Of a DNA stretch of 5,447 nt, positions 1 through 5,447 are shown piece after piece. Made by a program: the position numbers and the translations under genes. Origin of the DNA: Chitinophaga pinensis (GTDB lineage Bacteria > Planctomycetota > Phycisphaerae > Phycisphaerales > SM1A02); NCBI GenBank assembly GCA_943329105.2, contig CALQCP020000172.1, positions 1-5,447 on the forward strand, in the 5' to 3' direction. The notes below the pieces were generated by a model, which made no database searches, was not told the origin of the DNA, and saw nothing but the letters and a program-made list of their open reading frames with translations. Position 1 is the stretch's first letter. Each line of letters begins with the position of its first letter.

Positions 1-88
1 ACTGTCCTGAGCGCCTCCGAACGCCGTAATCCGCGAACGCCCGGCAACTGGCGTTCGATGCATCGATGGTGCCCGCTACCCTGCCCCT
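1..88. promoter_or_regulatory. Leader with three phased octamers and palindromes upstream of the DUF1801 gene
   Basis: This non-coding leader holds the octamer CGAACGCC at 18-25 and again at 34-41, and its reverse complement GGCGTTCG at 50-57. The three copies start exactly 16 bp apart. The second and third can pair as an 8-bp stem with an 8-nt loop. Directly after them lies a perfect 10-bp palindrome, CGATGCATCG, at 56-65, overlapping CATCGATG at 61-68. There is no T-run, so this is not an intrinsic terminator of the upstream gene. I see no convincing -35/-10 pair and no Shine-Dalgarno sequence before the ATG at 89. An operator or mRNA leader structure is possible; the function is inferred only from the arrangement. 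Confidence 0.3.
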
Positions 89-676
89 ATGAAGAGCAAG
101 GCCACCACCGTCAAGGAGTACCTCGCCTCGCTACCGGAAGATCGCCGCAAGGGGATCGAGGTGGTGCGCAAGGTGATCCTCAAGAACCTCGACAAGCACT
201 ACGAAGAATCCATGCTCTGGGGCATGATCGGCTACGCGGTGCCGCACCGCGTGTGGCCGACCGGTTATCACTGCGACCCGAGCAAGCCACTGATGATGGC
301 GGCGCTGTCGAGCCAGAAGAACAACCTAACCGTCTATCTCATGAGCGTCTACAGCGACAAAGCGGAGCGCGCGTGGTTCCAGAAAGCATGGGCGAAGACC
401 GGCAAGAAGCTGAACATGGGCGGATGCTGCATCCGCTTTACCAAGGTGGATGACGCCGCACTTGATGTGATCGGCGAAGCGATCCGCCGCACGCCTGCCA
501 AGGCGTATGTTGAGAGCTATGTGAAGACGCTCGCCAGCACGGGTCGAGGCCCGGACGGAAAAAAGATCAAACCGGTGGCAGCTGTGAAGAAGACCGCTAA
601 GAAGGTCGCGAAGAAGACAGCAAAGAAAATCTCTACGAAGGTCTCGAAGAAGGCGACGAAGAAAGTCGCGAAGTAG
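89..676 (+). CDS. DUF1801 (YdhG-like) domain protein with lysine-rich histone-H1-like tail
   Basis: This 195-residue soluble protein has two parts. Residues 1 to about 147 are a DUF1801 domain, placed in the YdhG/YjbR/CyaY-like superfamily. The N-terminal helix TVKEYLASLPEDRRKGIEVV, the following MLWGMIGYAVP segment and the YLMSVYSD strand are typical. Family members have no firmly established biochemical role. Residues from about 161 to 195 form a tail made almost only of Lys, Ala, Val and Thr (KKTAKKVAKK style), like histone H1 or the basic tails of some bacterial HU proteins, so nucleic-acid binding is a reasonable inference. The linker reads TGRGPDGKKI, and a very similar linker recurs in the gene remnant near 2095. 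The ATG at 89 is the only nearby in-frame start; it has no Shine-Dalgarno sequence. The patatin gene begins 20 bp after the stop, so the two may share a transcript. Confidence 0.85.
   Translation: MKSKATTVKEYLASLPEDRRKGIEVVRKVILKNLDKHYEESMLWGMIGYAVPHRVWPTGYHCDPSKPLMMAALSSQKNNLTVYLMSVYSDKAERAWFQKAWAKTGKKLNMGGCCIRFTKVDDAALDVIGEAIRRTPAKAYVESYVKTLASTGRGPDGKKIKPVAAVKKTAKKVAKKTAKKISTKVSKKATKKVAK
586..673 (+). repeat. AAG-rich low-complexity tract coding for the basic tail
   Basis: This stretch consists of repeated AAG/AAA-AAG blocks alternating with GCN, GTC and ACN codons, and encodes a tail of short Lys-Lys-Ala/Val/Thr units. It is an imperfect coding repeat, so its length may vary between strains by slippage. 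The gene stays open through it and ends in TAG at 674-676. Confidence 0.6.
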
Positions 677-696
677 TTCATAGAACGCAGAACCCA

Positions 697-1953
697 ATGA
701 AAAGTATTTCAAGCATCCGTGCCATCCCCTGGCGCCTTGTGATCATGAGCTTTGCAAGCGGTGTCGTATCGGTTGTGCTGTTGCTTGGCATGGCGTATTG
801 GATTGCACGTTGGTACGACGCCGGCGTCCGTATGCCTGCACGCAATGTGCAAACCAATCAAGAATTGCTGCAAGAACGCGCGGATCATCAGAAGGAAGCT
901 TTACAGCGCAACATGGCAGACCGTGAACGATTGGTTGAATCGATTCACGCCATTCAGCAGAACAATCCGAACTACACGGTGGACTTTCTCATCCTCTCGG
1001 GCGGCGGCGATTGCGGCGCTTTTGCAACTGGATTTTTGCGTGGATGGTCCACGGTCCCTGCGGGCCCCCTCGCTCGACCAGTATTTGAAGGCGTGTCCGG
1101 TGTGAGCACTGGCGGGTTCATGGCGCCCTCGGCGTTCTTGGGAACCACACAGGATGACGTACGTGTCGATGAGTTGTTTCGAAATCCCCAACCAGACTGG
1201 GTGCAACGTCGCGGGTTGATATTTTTCCATCCAGACAACCCCAGCCTTGCCAACATTCCTGGGCTTGAGCGCGAAATTAGTTTGTATGTCGATCTTCCAT
1301 TCGCCCAGCGTTTAGTTGATGCGGGCGCAAGCGGTCGTCAACTACTCATTCAAGCGACCGATGCCGACGAGGGCGTATCGCACACATTTGATTGTGTCGC
1401 CGCGGCGCGAGACGCCGTTGCTAGTGGAGATGTAACTCCGCTTCGAAACATATTTCTCGCGTCATCTGCAATACCGGGCGTTTTTTCACCGCAAGAGATT
1501 CGAGAGGATTTGTTCATTGACGGCATTGTGACCGGCAATATCTTCTATTGGTTTTATGGCGGCTCGTTGAAGAACAGCAAGACGTTCGGCGCCATCTGGA
1601 AGGAGCGGTATCCCGATGCTCCCATTCCAAAGATTCGCTATTGGGTGATCATCAATAACTACCTCAAGCCAACCGTGCTCACCATGCAGCAGCAGTGGAT
1701 ACCTCTCGCGCAACGTGGTTTGGAGATAGCAATCCGTTCGTTCACAGAGATAACACTTCGGCATTTATTCTTGTTCGCGGAAGTGAACCGATTGCGTGGC
1801 GAGGGCGAATGCGAGGTTCGCTGGGTAGCAGTTCCGTCCACGTGGCAGCCTGTGAACAATGAAGAGTTCAACCTGGAAAAAATGCGCTCACTTTCCGATC
1901 TTGGAAGAAGCATGGGCGCGAATCCTGACTCATGGAACGACCAGTCGCCGTAA
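697..1953 (+). CDS. Patatin-like phospholipase, N-terminally membrane-anchored
   Basis: This 418-residue protein is a patatin-family serine lipid acyl hydrolase, expected to cleave acyl chains from phospholipids or related esters. Residues 12-34 form a single hydrophobic helix (signal anchor), followed by a charged, probably coiled-coil linker at about 50-88. The catalytic domain starts at about 95. It shows the glycine-rich oxyanion motif GGGDCG (102-107), the nucleophile elbow GVSTG (135-139, Ser137), the ASSAIPGVFSP block (255-265) and the catalytic Asp in DG (Asp275). The Ser/Asp dyad is therefore intact. The C-terminal FNLEKMRSLSDLG segment also resembles the end of bacterial patatins. 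The start at 697 puts the anchor at the N-terminus; no Shine-Dalgarno sequence is visible. Sample 60-base lines carry 27-31 G+C here against 44-45 in the 494-residue gene, which hints at a different origin. The native substrate cannot be told from sequence. Confidence 0.9.
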   Translation: MKSISSIRAIPWRLVIMSFASGVVSVVLLLGMAYWIARWYDAGVRMPARNVQTNQELLQERADHQKEALQRNMADRERLVESIHAIQQNNPNYTVDFLILSGGGDCGAFATGFLRGWSTVPAGPLARPVFEGVSGVSTGGFMAPSAFLGTTQDDVRVDELFRNPQPDWVQRRGLIFFHPDNPSLANIPGLEREISLYVDLPFAQRLVDAGASGRQLLIQATDADEGVSHTFDCVAAARDAVASGDVTPLRNIFLASSAIPGVFSPQEIREDLFIDGIVTGNIFYWFYGGSLKNSKTFGAIWKERYPDAPIPKIRYWVIINNYLKPTVLTMQQQWIPLAQRGLEIAIRSFTEITLRHLFLFAEVNRLRGEGECEVRWVAVPSTWQPVNNEEFNLEKMRSLSDLGRSMGANPDSWNDQSP

Positions 1954-1973
1954 CGAGGCGTGCTAAGTGAGGG

Positions 1974-2096
1974 AGTAACCTCACCCACATGTCACGCGCC
2001 CACGGCACTGAAGACCCTGCTGCTCAAGCCTGGTCCATCGACCTGCCGGATGCCGGTTCCACGCGGGGCACCTCCATCAACGAGGCTCGCTGGCCG
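1974..2096 (+). repeat. Direct repeat copy 1: duplicated start of the zinc-ribbon membrane protein gene
   Basis: This 123-bp segment matches 3097-3219 at a constant offset of 1123 with five substitutions (at 2039, 2049, 2067, 2074 and 2094) and no gaps. The copied segment runs from a TAA (1976-1978) through an ATG (1989) into 36 codons. The peptide read from it, MSRAHGTEDPAAQAWSIDLP onward, differs from the intact copy by D21 for N, G27 for S, S29 for Y and P36 for S. Four of the five changes alter the protein, as expected of a copy no longer under selection, though the sample is tiny. The match stops at 2096, exactly where similarity to a DUF1801 gene begins. I read it as a gene fragment rather than a live start. 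Confidence 0.85.
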
Positions 2097-2157
2097 AGGC
2101 CCGGACGGGAAGAAGATCACCAAACGCGTCACACGCAACGCGAACTCCGCATCATGA
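2095..2157 (+). pseudogene. 3' remnant of a second DUF1801 gene
   Basis: In the frame ending with TGA at 2155-2157 this stretch reads GRGPDGKKITKRVTRNANSA-S. Its first part matches the linker TGRGPDGKKIKP of the intact DUF1801 protein (residues 151-162). At DNA level 2095-2119 and 545-569 agree at all but two positions. The sequences then diverge and the tail ends without the lysine repeat, so the source was probably a paralogue rather than the gene at 89. The body of the domain is absent. The stop overlaps the lipoprotein start as ATGA at 2154-2157, which suggests that the lost gene was once directly followed by, and perhaps translationally coupled to, the lipoprotein gene. Confidence 0.6.
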
Positions 2158-3101
2158 TTGCGCACGCGCTGCGCACGCTCTTTGCCTTCGGTGCGCTCAC
2201 AGTGGTACTTCTCAACGCGGGGTGCATCGCCTATCGACCGATCGTCACACGTCCACCGACTCTTGGCAGCGAGTTGATCTCGCTTGACGAAGCGCGCAGC
2301 GCGGGGCTTCTGACCGATGACGAGCATGCGCACCGCCGCACGCAAACAATCGAGCTTTGGCTTTCAATCGCGTCGACACCGATCGAGATGCTGCCGCCAA
2401 CAACGTGGCGTCCACCACTGAAGCCGGTTCCGATCATCCACATTGCACGGATCGACCAAGACATCACCACGGGCGAAAAACTCCAGGCGATCGAACGAGC
2501 GCGATCGGGGAACATCACACTCACTTCCATCAAGCCGACCGCGGAGAGCACCGCAATGATCCAAGGGTGGGCAGCTCAAGTGCGATCGCTCCTCTTGAAG
2601 AATCCCCCATGCCTCTCGGCCATGGTGCGAGACCTTCCAAACACCACTCCGGAGGGCTACTCGCCATTGAATCCAGGGTTGTATTCGCCGGTGAACACAG
2701 AGCTTGCCGACCTCACACGTGCGCTCGAAGCGAAGGCGATCACACAGATTGAATTCGTACAGTTCCAAACTTCGCTGACTGACCAGAGCGAACACCCTCC
2801 GCTACGTCGCATGTCAGAGAGCGCGCCAGTTGCCATTGCTGGAACCACCCGTCACGCCAAGTTCTATGAAGCCACGGCCTTCACCGACTACGACGACCAA
2901 CCAAAGCGCAAGGAGTTTCAGGTCACCTGGATCGCGTACTGGCTGTATGGGTGCCAGGCAGCCGATGCGAAAGACTCCGTCGCAGCCGACGGCGAGGTGC
3001 CACTCAGAGGTCCGTTCTACATACGCGACCCAAACCACGCTCCCGATCAGTGGGCCGAAAGCCTGGTGGTGTTCATGGTGAAGCCGACGCTCGCGAAGTA
3101 A
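2154..3101 (+). CDS. Hypothetical lipoprotein with two SHOCT-like motifs
   Basis: From the ATG at 2154 the product has 315 residues. Residues 1-24 look like a lipoprotein signal: Arg7, a hydrophobic core FAFGALTVVLL, then NAGC with Cys24 as the lipidation site. The -3 residue is Asn where Leu is usual, so the lipobox is slightly atypical. An in-frame ATG at 1989 would add 55 residues, but they derive from the duplicated gene fragment and would bury the signal peptide, so I prefer 2154. Residues 38-67 (SLDEARSAGLLTDDEH core) and 182-208 (LTRALEAKAITQIEF core) both resemble the SHOCT pattern, a short helical hairpin with a 'G-I/L-T-x-x-E' turn. The rest is unrecognised; the C-terminal half includes the aromatic stretch VTWIAYWLYGC. 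The zinc-ribbon gene begins 10 bp after the stop, so the two are probably one operon. The molecular function is unknown. Confidence 0.75.
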   Translation: MIAHALRTLFAFGALTVVLLNAGCIAYRPIVTRPPTLGSELISLDEARSAGLLTDDEHAHRRTQTIELWLSIASTPIEMLPPTTWRPPLKPVPIIHIARIDQDITTGEKLQAIERARSGNITLTSIKPTAESTAMIQGWAAQVRSLLLKNPPCLSAMVRDLPNTTPEGYSPLNPGLYSPVNTELADLTRALEAKAITQIEFVQFQTSLTDQSEHPPLRRMSESAPVAIAGTTRHAKFYEATAFTDYDDQPKRKEFQVTWIAYWLYGCQAADAKDSVAADGEVPLRGPFYIRDPNHAPDQWAESLVVFMVKPTLAK

Positions 3102-3219
3102 CCTCACCCACATGTCACGCGCCCACGGCACTGAAGACCCTGCTGCTCAAGCCTGGTCCATTGACCTGCCGAATGCCGGTTCCACGCGGAGCACCTACAT
3201 CAACGAGGCTCGCTGGTCG
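3097..3219 (+). repeat. Direct repeat copy 2: intact start of the zinc-ribbon membrane protein gene
   Basis: This is the partner of 1974-2096 (118 of 123 positions identical). Here it covers the lipoprotein stop codon (TAA at 3099-3101), the 10-bp spacer, the ATG at 3112 and the first 36 codons of the 494-residue protein. The reading frame continues without a break into the rest of that gene, so this is the functional copy. Two direct repeats of this identity about 1 kb apart could recombine and delete the lipoprotein gene. Confidence 0.85.
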
Positions 3220-4596
3220 GAAGACGGCAGCCGGCTCTTCGTCTCCCGCACGGTCGATCCGCGTGCGTGGCCGCTCCTCGACGCAGCGCGGCCCGACATC
3301 GGCGCGCTGATCATTATCTTTGGTGTGCTAGCAATCCTCATCGGTATCGCACGCATCTTCCGGCATCCGCGGACTGCTGGCCGCAGCTACTGTCGGCGCT
3401 GCAACCACGACCTCAACGCCGTGCACAGCGAACGCCCGAGCGCGCTGCGTTGCCCCGAGTGTGGTCTGTCGCTCGATGGGCGAGGCGTGGTGCGCGGCTT
3501 CGGGCGTGGCCTTCGACTGGCACGTGTCGGAATCCCAGCGCTCGCGACGGTGGCGTGCGGTGCCACCATCTTCCTCACCTCGATTGCGCCCCGGCAGACG
3601 CCGCGGCTGATACAGACATGGCCAGTCGCAGCAGCCTCCGCGGTGCCGAACTGGCCATGGTGGCGCCGCTCCACGATCGACCGTCCATATCAATTCGACC
3701 TGCGCGTCGACGTCATCCGCGTCAATGCCGACGGACTTCGACTGGAGAGCACTGCTCTCCTGCCCGGATGGAGCCCACCATGGATCGCGCGTCCCGATGG
3801 CACGACAATCGCGTGGACCGAGCACTCGGAGGACACCGGATGGGTGCCGCGCGTCGCCTGGTTCGATACGGTCCGCGGCCGCGGCGAATCCGCCGACCTC
3901 GGCCCCGCGCAGGGCTTTCCGGCAATCTGCGGCTGGTCGCCGGACGGCCGTGAGATCGTGGCGCTGCTTCAAGACACGGGATCCGATTGCCGAACGCGCG
4001 ACGACGGCTCCGCGATCATCGACGCAGATGTCATGGCGATCGACACAACGACGGGCACTGTCCGTACCGTCGGCCGCGGACGCGGTCGCGCCACTGGCGG
4101 TCCGCCGGCAGGTTGGATGATGTGCCCTGCGATCGCGGCACTCGGCACCGATCCGCACGCGCGCGCCGTCACGCTCGCCACCGAGCACGAACAACATTCG
4201 TCGGAGCGGTCCACGGCCGGAGGCCTGGCGCTGCGCGAGCTCACGGTCATCGGCGACTCCGGCGTACAGGTCATCCCGCTTGCCGGCGAGTGGGTCGAGG
4301 CAAGCTGGGGACTGCACCGCGCGTGGATCACCACGGACGGGCGGCTCGGCGTGGAGTTCATGGCGTATCCAAACACGAACCCCTACTTGCAGGGCGGACC
4401 CGAGCGCTTCATCGACCTCACGAGCGGTGCAGTCAGCGACCCACCGTTGAGTACGACCGCCGCCTATCCCGCGACATCACGAACGAACGCGCCCTCCCCC
4501 GACGGCTCGCGGCACGTGCGCATCGAAGTTGATTGGTCCGCACCCGACACGGTCTCACGCATCGGCGTGGTGGTGACGCCCGCGCCCAACGAATAG
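3112..4596 (+). CDS. Membrane protein: split WD40/PD40-like propeller with inserted zinc ribbon
   Basis: This 494-residue protein has, in order: an N-terminal segment resembling one propeller blade (AWSIDLP near 14-20, then RWSEDGSRLFVSR at 34-46); a first transmembrane helix at about 63-83; a zinc ribbon with Cys94, Cys97, Cys114 and Cys117 in YCRRCNHDL and LRCPECGLSL; a second helix at about 138-160; and a long C-terminal region with blade-like motifs (IARPDGTTIAW at 225-235, GWSPDGREIVAL at 274-285). Arg-rich stretches flank the ribbon on both sides, so by the positive-inside rule the ribbon is cytoplasmic and both termini lie outside the membrane. Such ribbon-plus-two-helix proteins are, from my knowledge, frequent and uncharacterised in planctomycetes. 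It follows the lipoprotein gene by 10 bp and is probably co-expressed. The start has no Shine-Dalgarno sequence, and no other ATG occurs before the first helix. A structural or binding role at the envelope is the most that can be inferred. Confidence 0.8.
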   Translation: MSRAHGTEDPAAQAWSIDLPNAGSTRSTYINEARWSEDGSRLFVSRTVDPRAWPLLDAARPDIGALIIIFGVLAILIGIARIFRHPRTAGRSYCRRCNHDLNAVHSERPSALRCPECGLSLDGRGVVRGFGRGLRLARVGIPALATVACGATIFLTSIAPRQTPRLIQTWPVAAASAVPNWPWWRRSTIDRPYQFDLRVDVIRVNADGLRLESTALLPGWSPPWIARPDGTTIAWTEHSEDTGWVPRVAWFDTVRGRGESADLGPAQGFPAICGWSPDGREIVALLQDTGSDCRTRDDGSAIIDADVMAIDTTTGTVRTVGRGRGRATGGPPAGWMMCPAIAALGTDPHARAVTLATEHEQHSSERSTAGGLALRELTVIGDSGVQVIPLAGEWVEASWGLHRAWITTDGRLGVEFMAYPNTNPYLQGGPERFIDLTSGAVSDPPLSTTAAYPATSRTNAPSPDGSRHVRIEVDWSAPDTVSRIGVVVTPAPNE

Positions 4597-4620
4597 CTCA
4601 GCTACGCCGACGGCGATCGC
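4594..4620. other. Three contiguous short palindromes at the end of the zinc-ribbon gene
   Basis: From the stop codon on there is TAGCTcAGCTA (4594-4604), then CGCCGaCGGCG (4605-4615), then the perfect 8-mer GCGATCGC (4613-4620). The loops are one base or none, so these are poor RNA hairpins, and no T-run follows. They do not make a convincing intrinsic terminator. They may be protein-binding half-sites or chance in GC-rich DNA. Confidence 0.2.
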
Positions 4621-4687
4621 CCACCAAAACGAAATCCGCTGCCTCGCTCCATCGTCGAAGTCGCAGATGCCTACGATGCTGCTGAGG

Positions 4688-4707
4688 TGTCGCATGTACA
4701 TGCGACA
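4688..4707. promoter_or_regulatory. Perfect 20-bp palindromic operator candidate
   Basis: TGTCGCATGTACATGCGACA is identical to its reverse complement over all 20 bases, with no spacer. It lies 63 bp before the start of the HTH gene and 10 bp upstream of a -35-like hexamer. The absence of a loop argues for a site read as duplex DNA by a dimeric regulator rather than an RNA hairpin, and no T-run follows. The adjacent HTH gene product is the obvious candidate binder (autoregulation), but that is an inference. Confidence 0.55.
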
Positions 4708-4717
4708 AGTGTGGGCC

Positions 4718-4744
4718 TTGACTGTGCACTGTTCGTCATAACAT
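4718..4744 (+). promoter_or_regulatory. Possible sigma70-type promoter of the HTH gene
   Basis: TTGACT at 4718-4723 matches the -35 consensus at five of six positions. TAACAT at 4739-4744 matches the -10 consensus at four of six, but the spacer is 15 bp, shorter than the usual 17. Transcription would start near 4751, leaving a short leader before the ATG at 4771. The 20-bp palindrome would then be centred near -53, a position that suits an activator as well as a repressor. The rest of the 174-bp gap (4597-4770) shows no other feature apart from a C-run at 4747-4752. Confidence 0.35.
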
Positions 4745-4770
4745 GACCCCCCTTTCTGCCGGCCTCGACC

Positions 4771-5447
4771 ATGGACGAACAAAACGACCCAAAGCAGCAA
4801 AACGCTGAGCCATCGATCGATATCCGCACGCCCGGCCTCGTTGAGGCTTTCGACAGCGTCGGCGCGATGCAGGCGTGGGAACTCCTGCGCCGGAACGGCA
4901 CCCCGCTCACGGCAGCCGAACTTGCGCGCATCAGCCGCATGCCGGAGCGCACTGTCCTCCGTGCGCTCGATCGATTCGAGGCGGTGTCGCTCGTTCGCCG
5001 TCATCCCGGCCGCAAGGCGAATCCCGTCGTTCGATGGAGCGTCACGCGCCAGACGATCCAGGTGCACCACCGGCAACTCGATCCCATTGACGAAGCACTG
5101 TTCGCCAAGATGGTGATCGTGTTCGGCACCGAGTCAGAGAACGAGATCATGCGCTCCGTGAAGGACCCGCAGACGTTCGGCGTGGGAGACAACCACTGGC
5201 AGAGCATCAATGCCGCGTCGCTCGACGGTAACGAGATGCGCGAGCTGTGGAAGATGTTCCTGGACATCGAGCGCTTCCTGCACCGCTGCAAGAACAAGTT
5301 CAAGAACGTGCCTGCAGACGCAAACCAAGACTGCAACTACTACCTCGGCGTGCGGCTGATGCCCCTGAACCCGGGCGTGCTACCGATGCCGACCGTCAAC
5401 TTCCTTGGCGGCCCCGTCGTGGAAATGCTTGCGGATTCAATGGACGA
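4771..5447 (+). CDS. Winged helix-turn-helix transcriptional regulator, 3' end outside the window
   Basis: The frame opens at ATG 4771 and stays open to the window edge, giving at least 225 residues. An in-frame TGA at 4744-4746 excludes a distant upstream start; there is no Shine-Dalgarno sequence. After a polar leader (1-20), residues of about 23-95 look like a winged HTH of the ArsR/MarR style: helices around VGAMQAWELLRRNG, then TAAELARISRMPERTVLRAL as helix-turn-recognition helix, then LVRRHPGRKANPVVRWSVT as a basic wing. Residues from about 103 on form a second region (IDEALFAKMVIVFG, then a charged helix ELWKMFLDIERFLHRCKNKF) that I do not recognise and that could serve in dimerisation or sensing. 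The promoter and a 20-bp palindrome just upstream suggest separate transcription from the preceding operon, with possible autoregulation. The effector is unknown. Confidence 0.75.
   Translation, partial: MDEQNDPKQQNAEPSIDIRTPGLVEAFDSVGAMQAWELLRRNGTPLTAAELARISRMPERTVLRALDRFEAVSLVRRHPGRKANPVVRWSVTRQTIQVHHRQLDPIDEALFAKMVIVFGTESENEIMRSVKDPQTFGVGDNHWQSINAASLDGNEMRELWKMFLDIERFLHRCKNKFKNVPADANQDCNYYLGVRLMPLNPGVLPMPTVNFLGGPVVEMLADSMD

Noticed and set aside
697..1953. Patatin as an anti-phage effector (CapV-like, CBASS)
   Set aside because: No nucleotidyltransferase, sensor or accessory gene is next to it. The protein has an N-terminal membrane anchor, and the neighbours are a DUF1801 protein and a gene scar.
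1967..1984. GTGAGG/CCTCAC hairpin after the patatin gene as a terminator
   Set aside because: The stem is only six base pairs with a six-base loop and has no T-run. One arm lies in the repeated segment and the other just outside it, so the pairing is probably an accident of the junction.
1989..2153. Upstream in-frame ATG giving a 370-residue version of the lipoprotein
   Set aside because: The added 55 residues come from the copied start of another gene and a DUF1801 tail read out of frame. They would place a polar stretch before a clear lipoprotein signal peptide.
3328..4317. Long open frame of 329 codons on the minus strand opposite the zinc-ribbon gene
   Set aside because: It lies fully inside a well-supported GC-rich gene, and its product is Arg/Ala/Gly-rich with no domain-like pattern. 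It is an antisense shadow caused by codon bias.
4555..5076. Minus-strand frame of 173 codons across the 4597-4770 gap and the start of the HTH gene
   Set aside because: The plus-strand frame from 4771 encodes a clear winged HTH. The minus-strand product has no recognisable features and would run through the palindrome and the promoter candidate.
1..5447. tRNA, rRNA, CRISPR array, insertion sequence or transposase
   Set aside because: I found no cloverleaf or rRNA-like stretch, no regularly spaced repeat array, and no transposase motif or terminal inverted repeats around the 123-bp direct repeats.

Overview
The window looks like chromosomal DNA of a GC-rich planctomycete, probably near the Phycisphaerae. 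The main reason is the 494-residue protein at 3112-4596: a membrane protein with a YCRRC...CPECG zinc ribbon between two transmembrane helices and a WD40/PD40-like extracytoplasmic part, a layout I associate with that group. None of the five gene starts has a recognisable Shine-Dalgarno sequence, which also fits. The taxonomic call is an inference from sequence style, not from a marker gene.

Layout, all genes on the + strand. 1-88: a short leader with three phased octamers and small palindromes. 89-676: a DUF1801 (YdhG-like) protein with a lysine-rich, histone-H1-like tail. 697-1953: a membrane-anchored patatin-like phospholipase with an intact Ser/Asp dyad, visibly more AT-rich than its neighbours. 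1954-2153: no intact gene, but a scar made of two gene fragments. These are a 123-bp near-copy of the start of the 494-residue gene, joined to the 3' end of a second DUF1801 gene. 2154-3101: a lipoprotein of unknown function with two SHOCT-like helical hairpins. 3112-4596: the zinc-ribbon/propeller membrane protein. 4597-4770: an intergenic region with a perfect 20-bp palindrome next to a possible sigma70-type promoter. 4771-5447: an N-terminal winged-HTH regulator that runs off the window.

How the genes fit together: DUF1801 and patatin are 20 bp apart and may be co-transcribed. The lipoprotein gene and the zinc-ribbon gene are 10 bp apart and probably form an operon, and both products are predicted at the cell envelope. 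The HTH gene seems to have its own promoter and operator.

I see no recognisable new defence or mobile system. The points most worth a second look are the duplicated, mosaic junction at 1974-2157, the predicted N-out/C-out topology of the 494-residue protein (its split propeller may close across the membrane hairpin), and the 20-bp palindrome upstream of the HTH gene.
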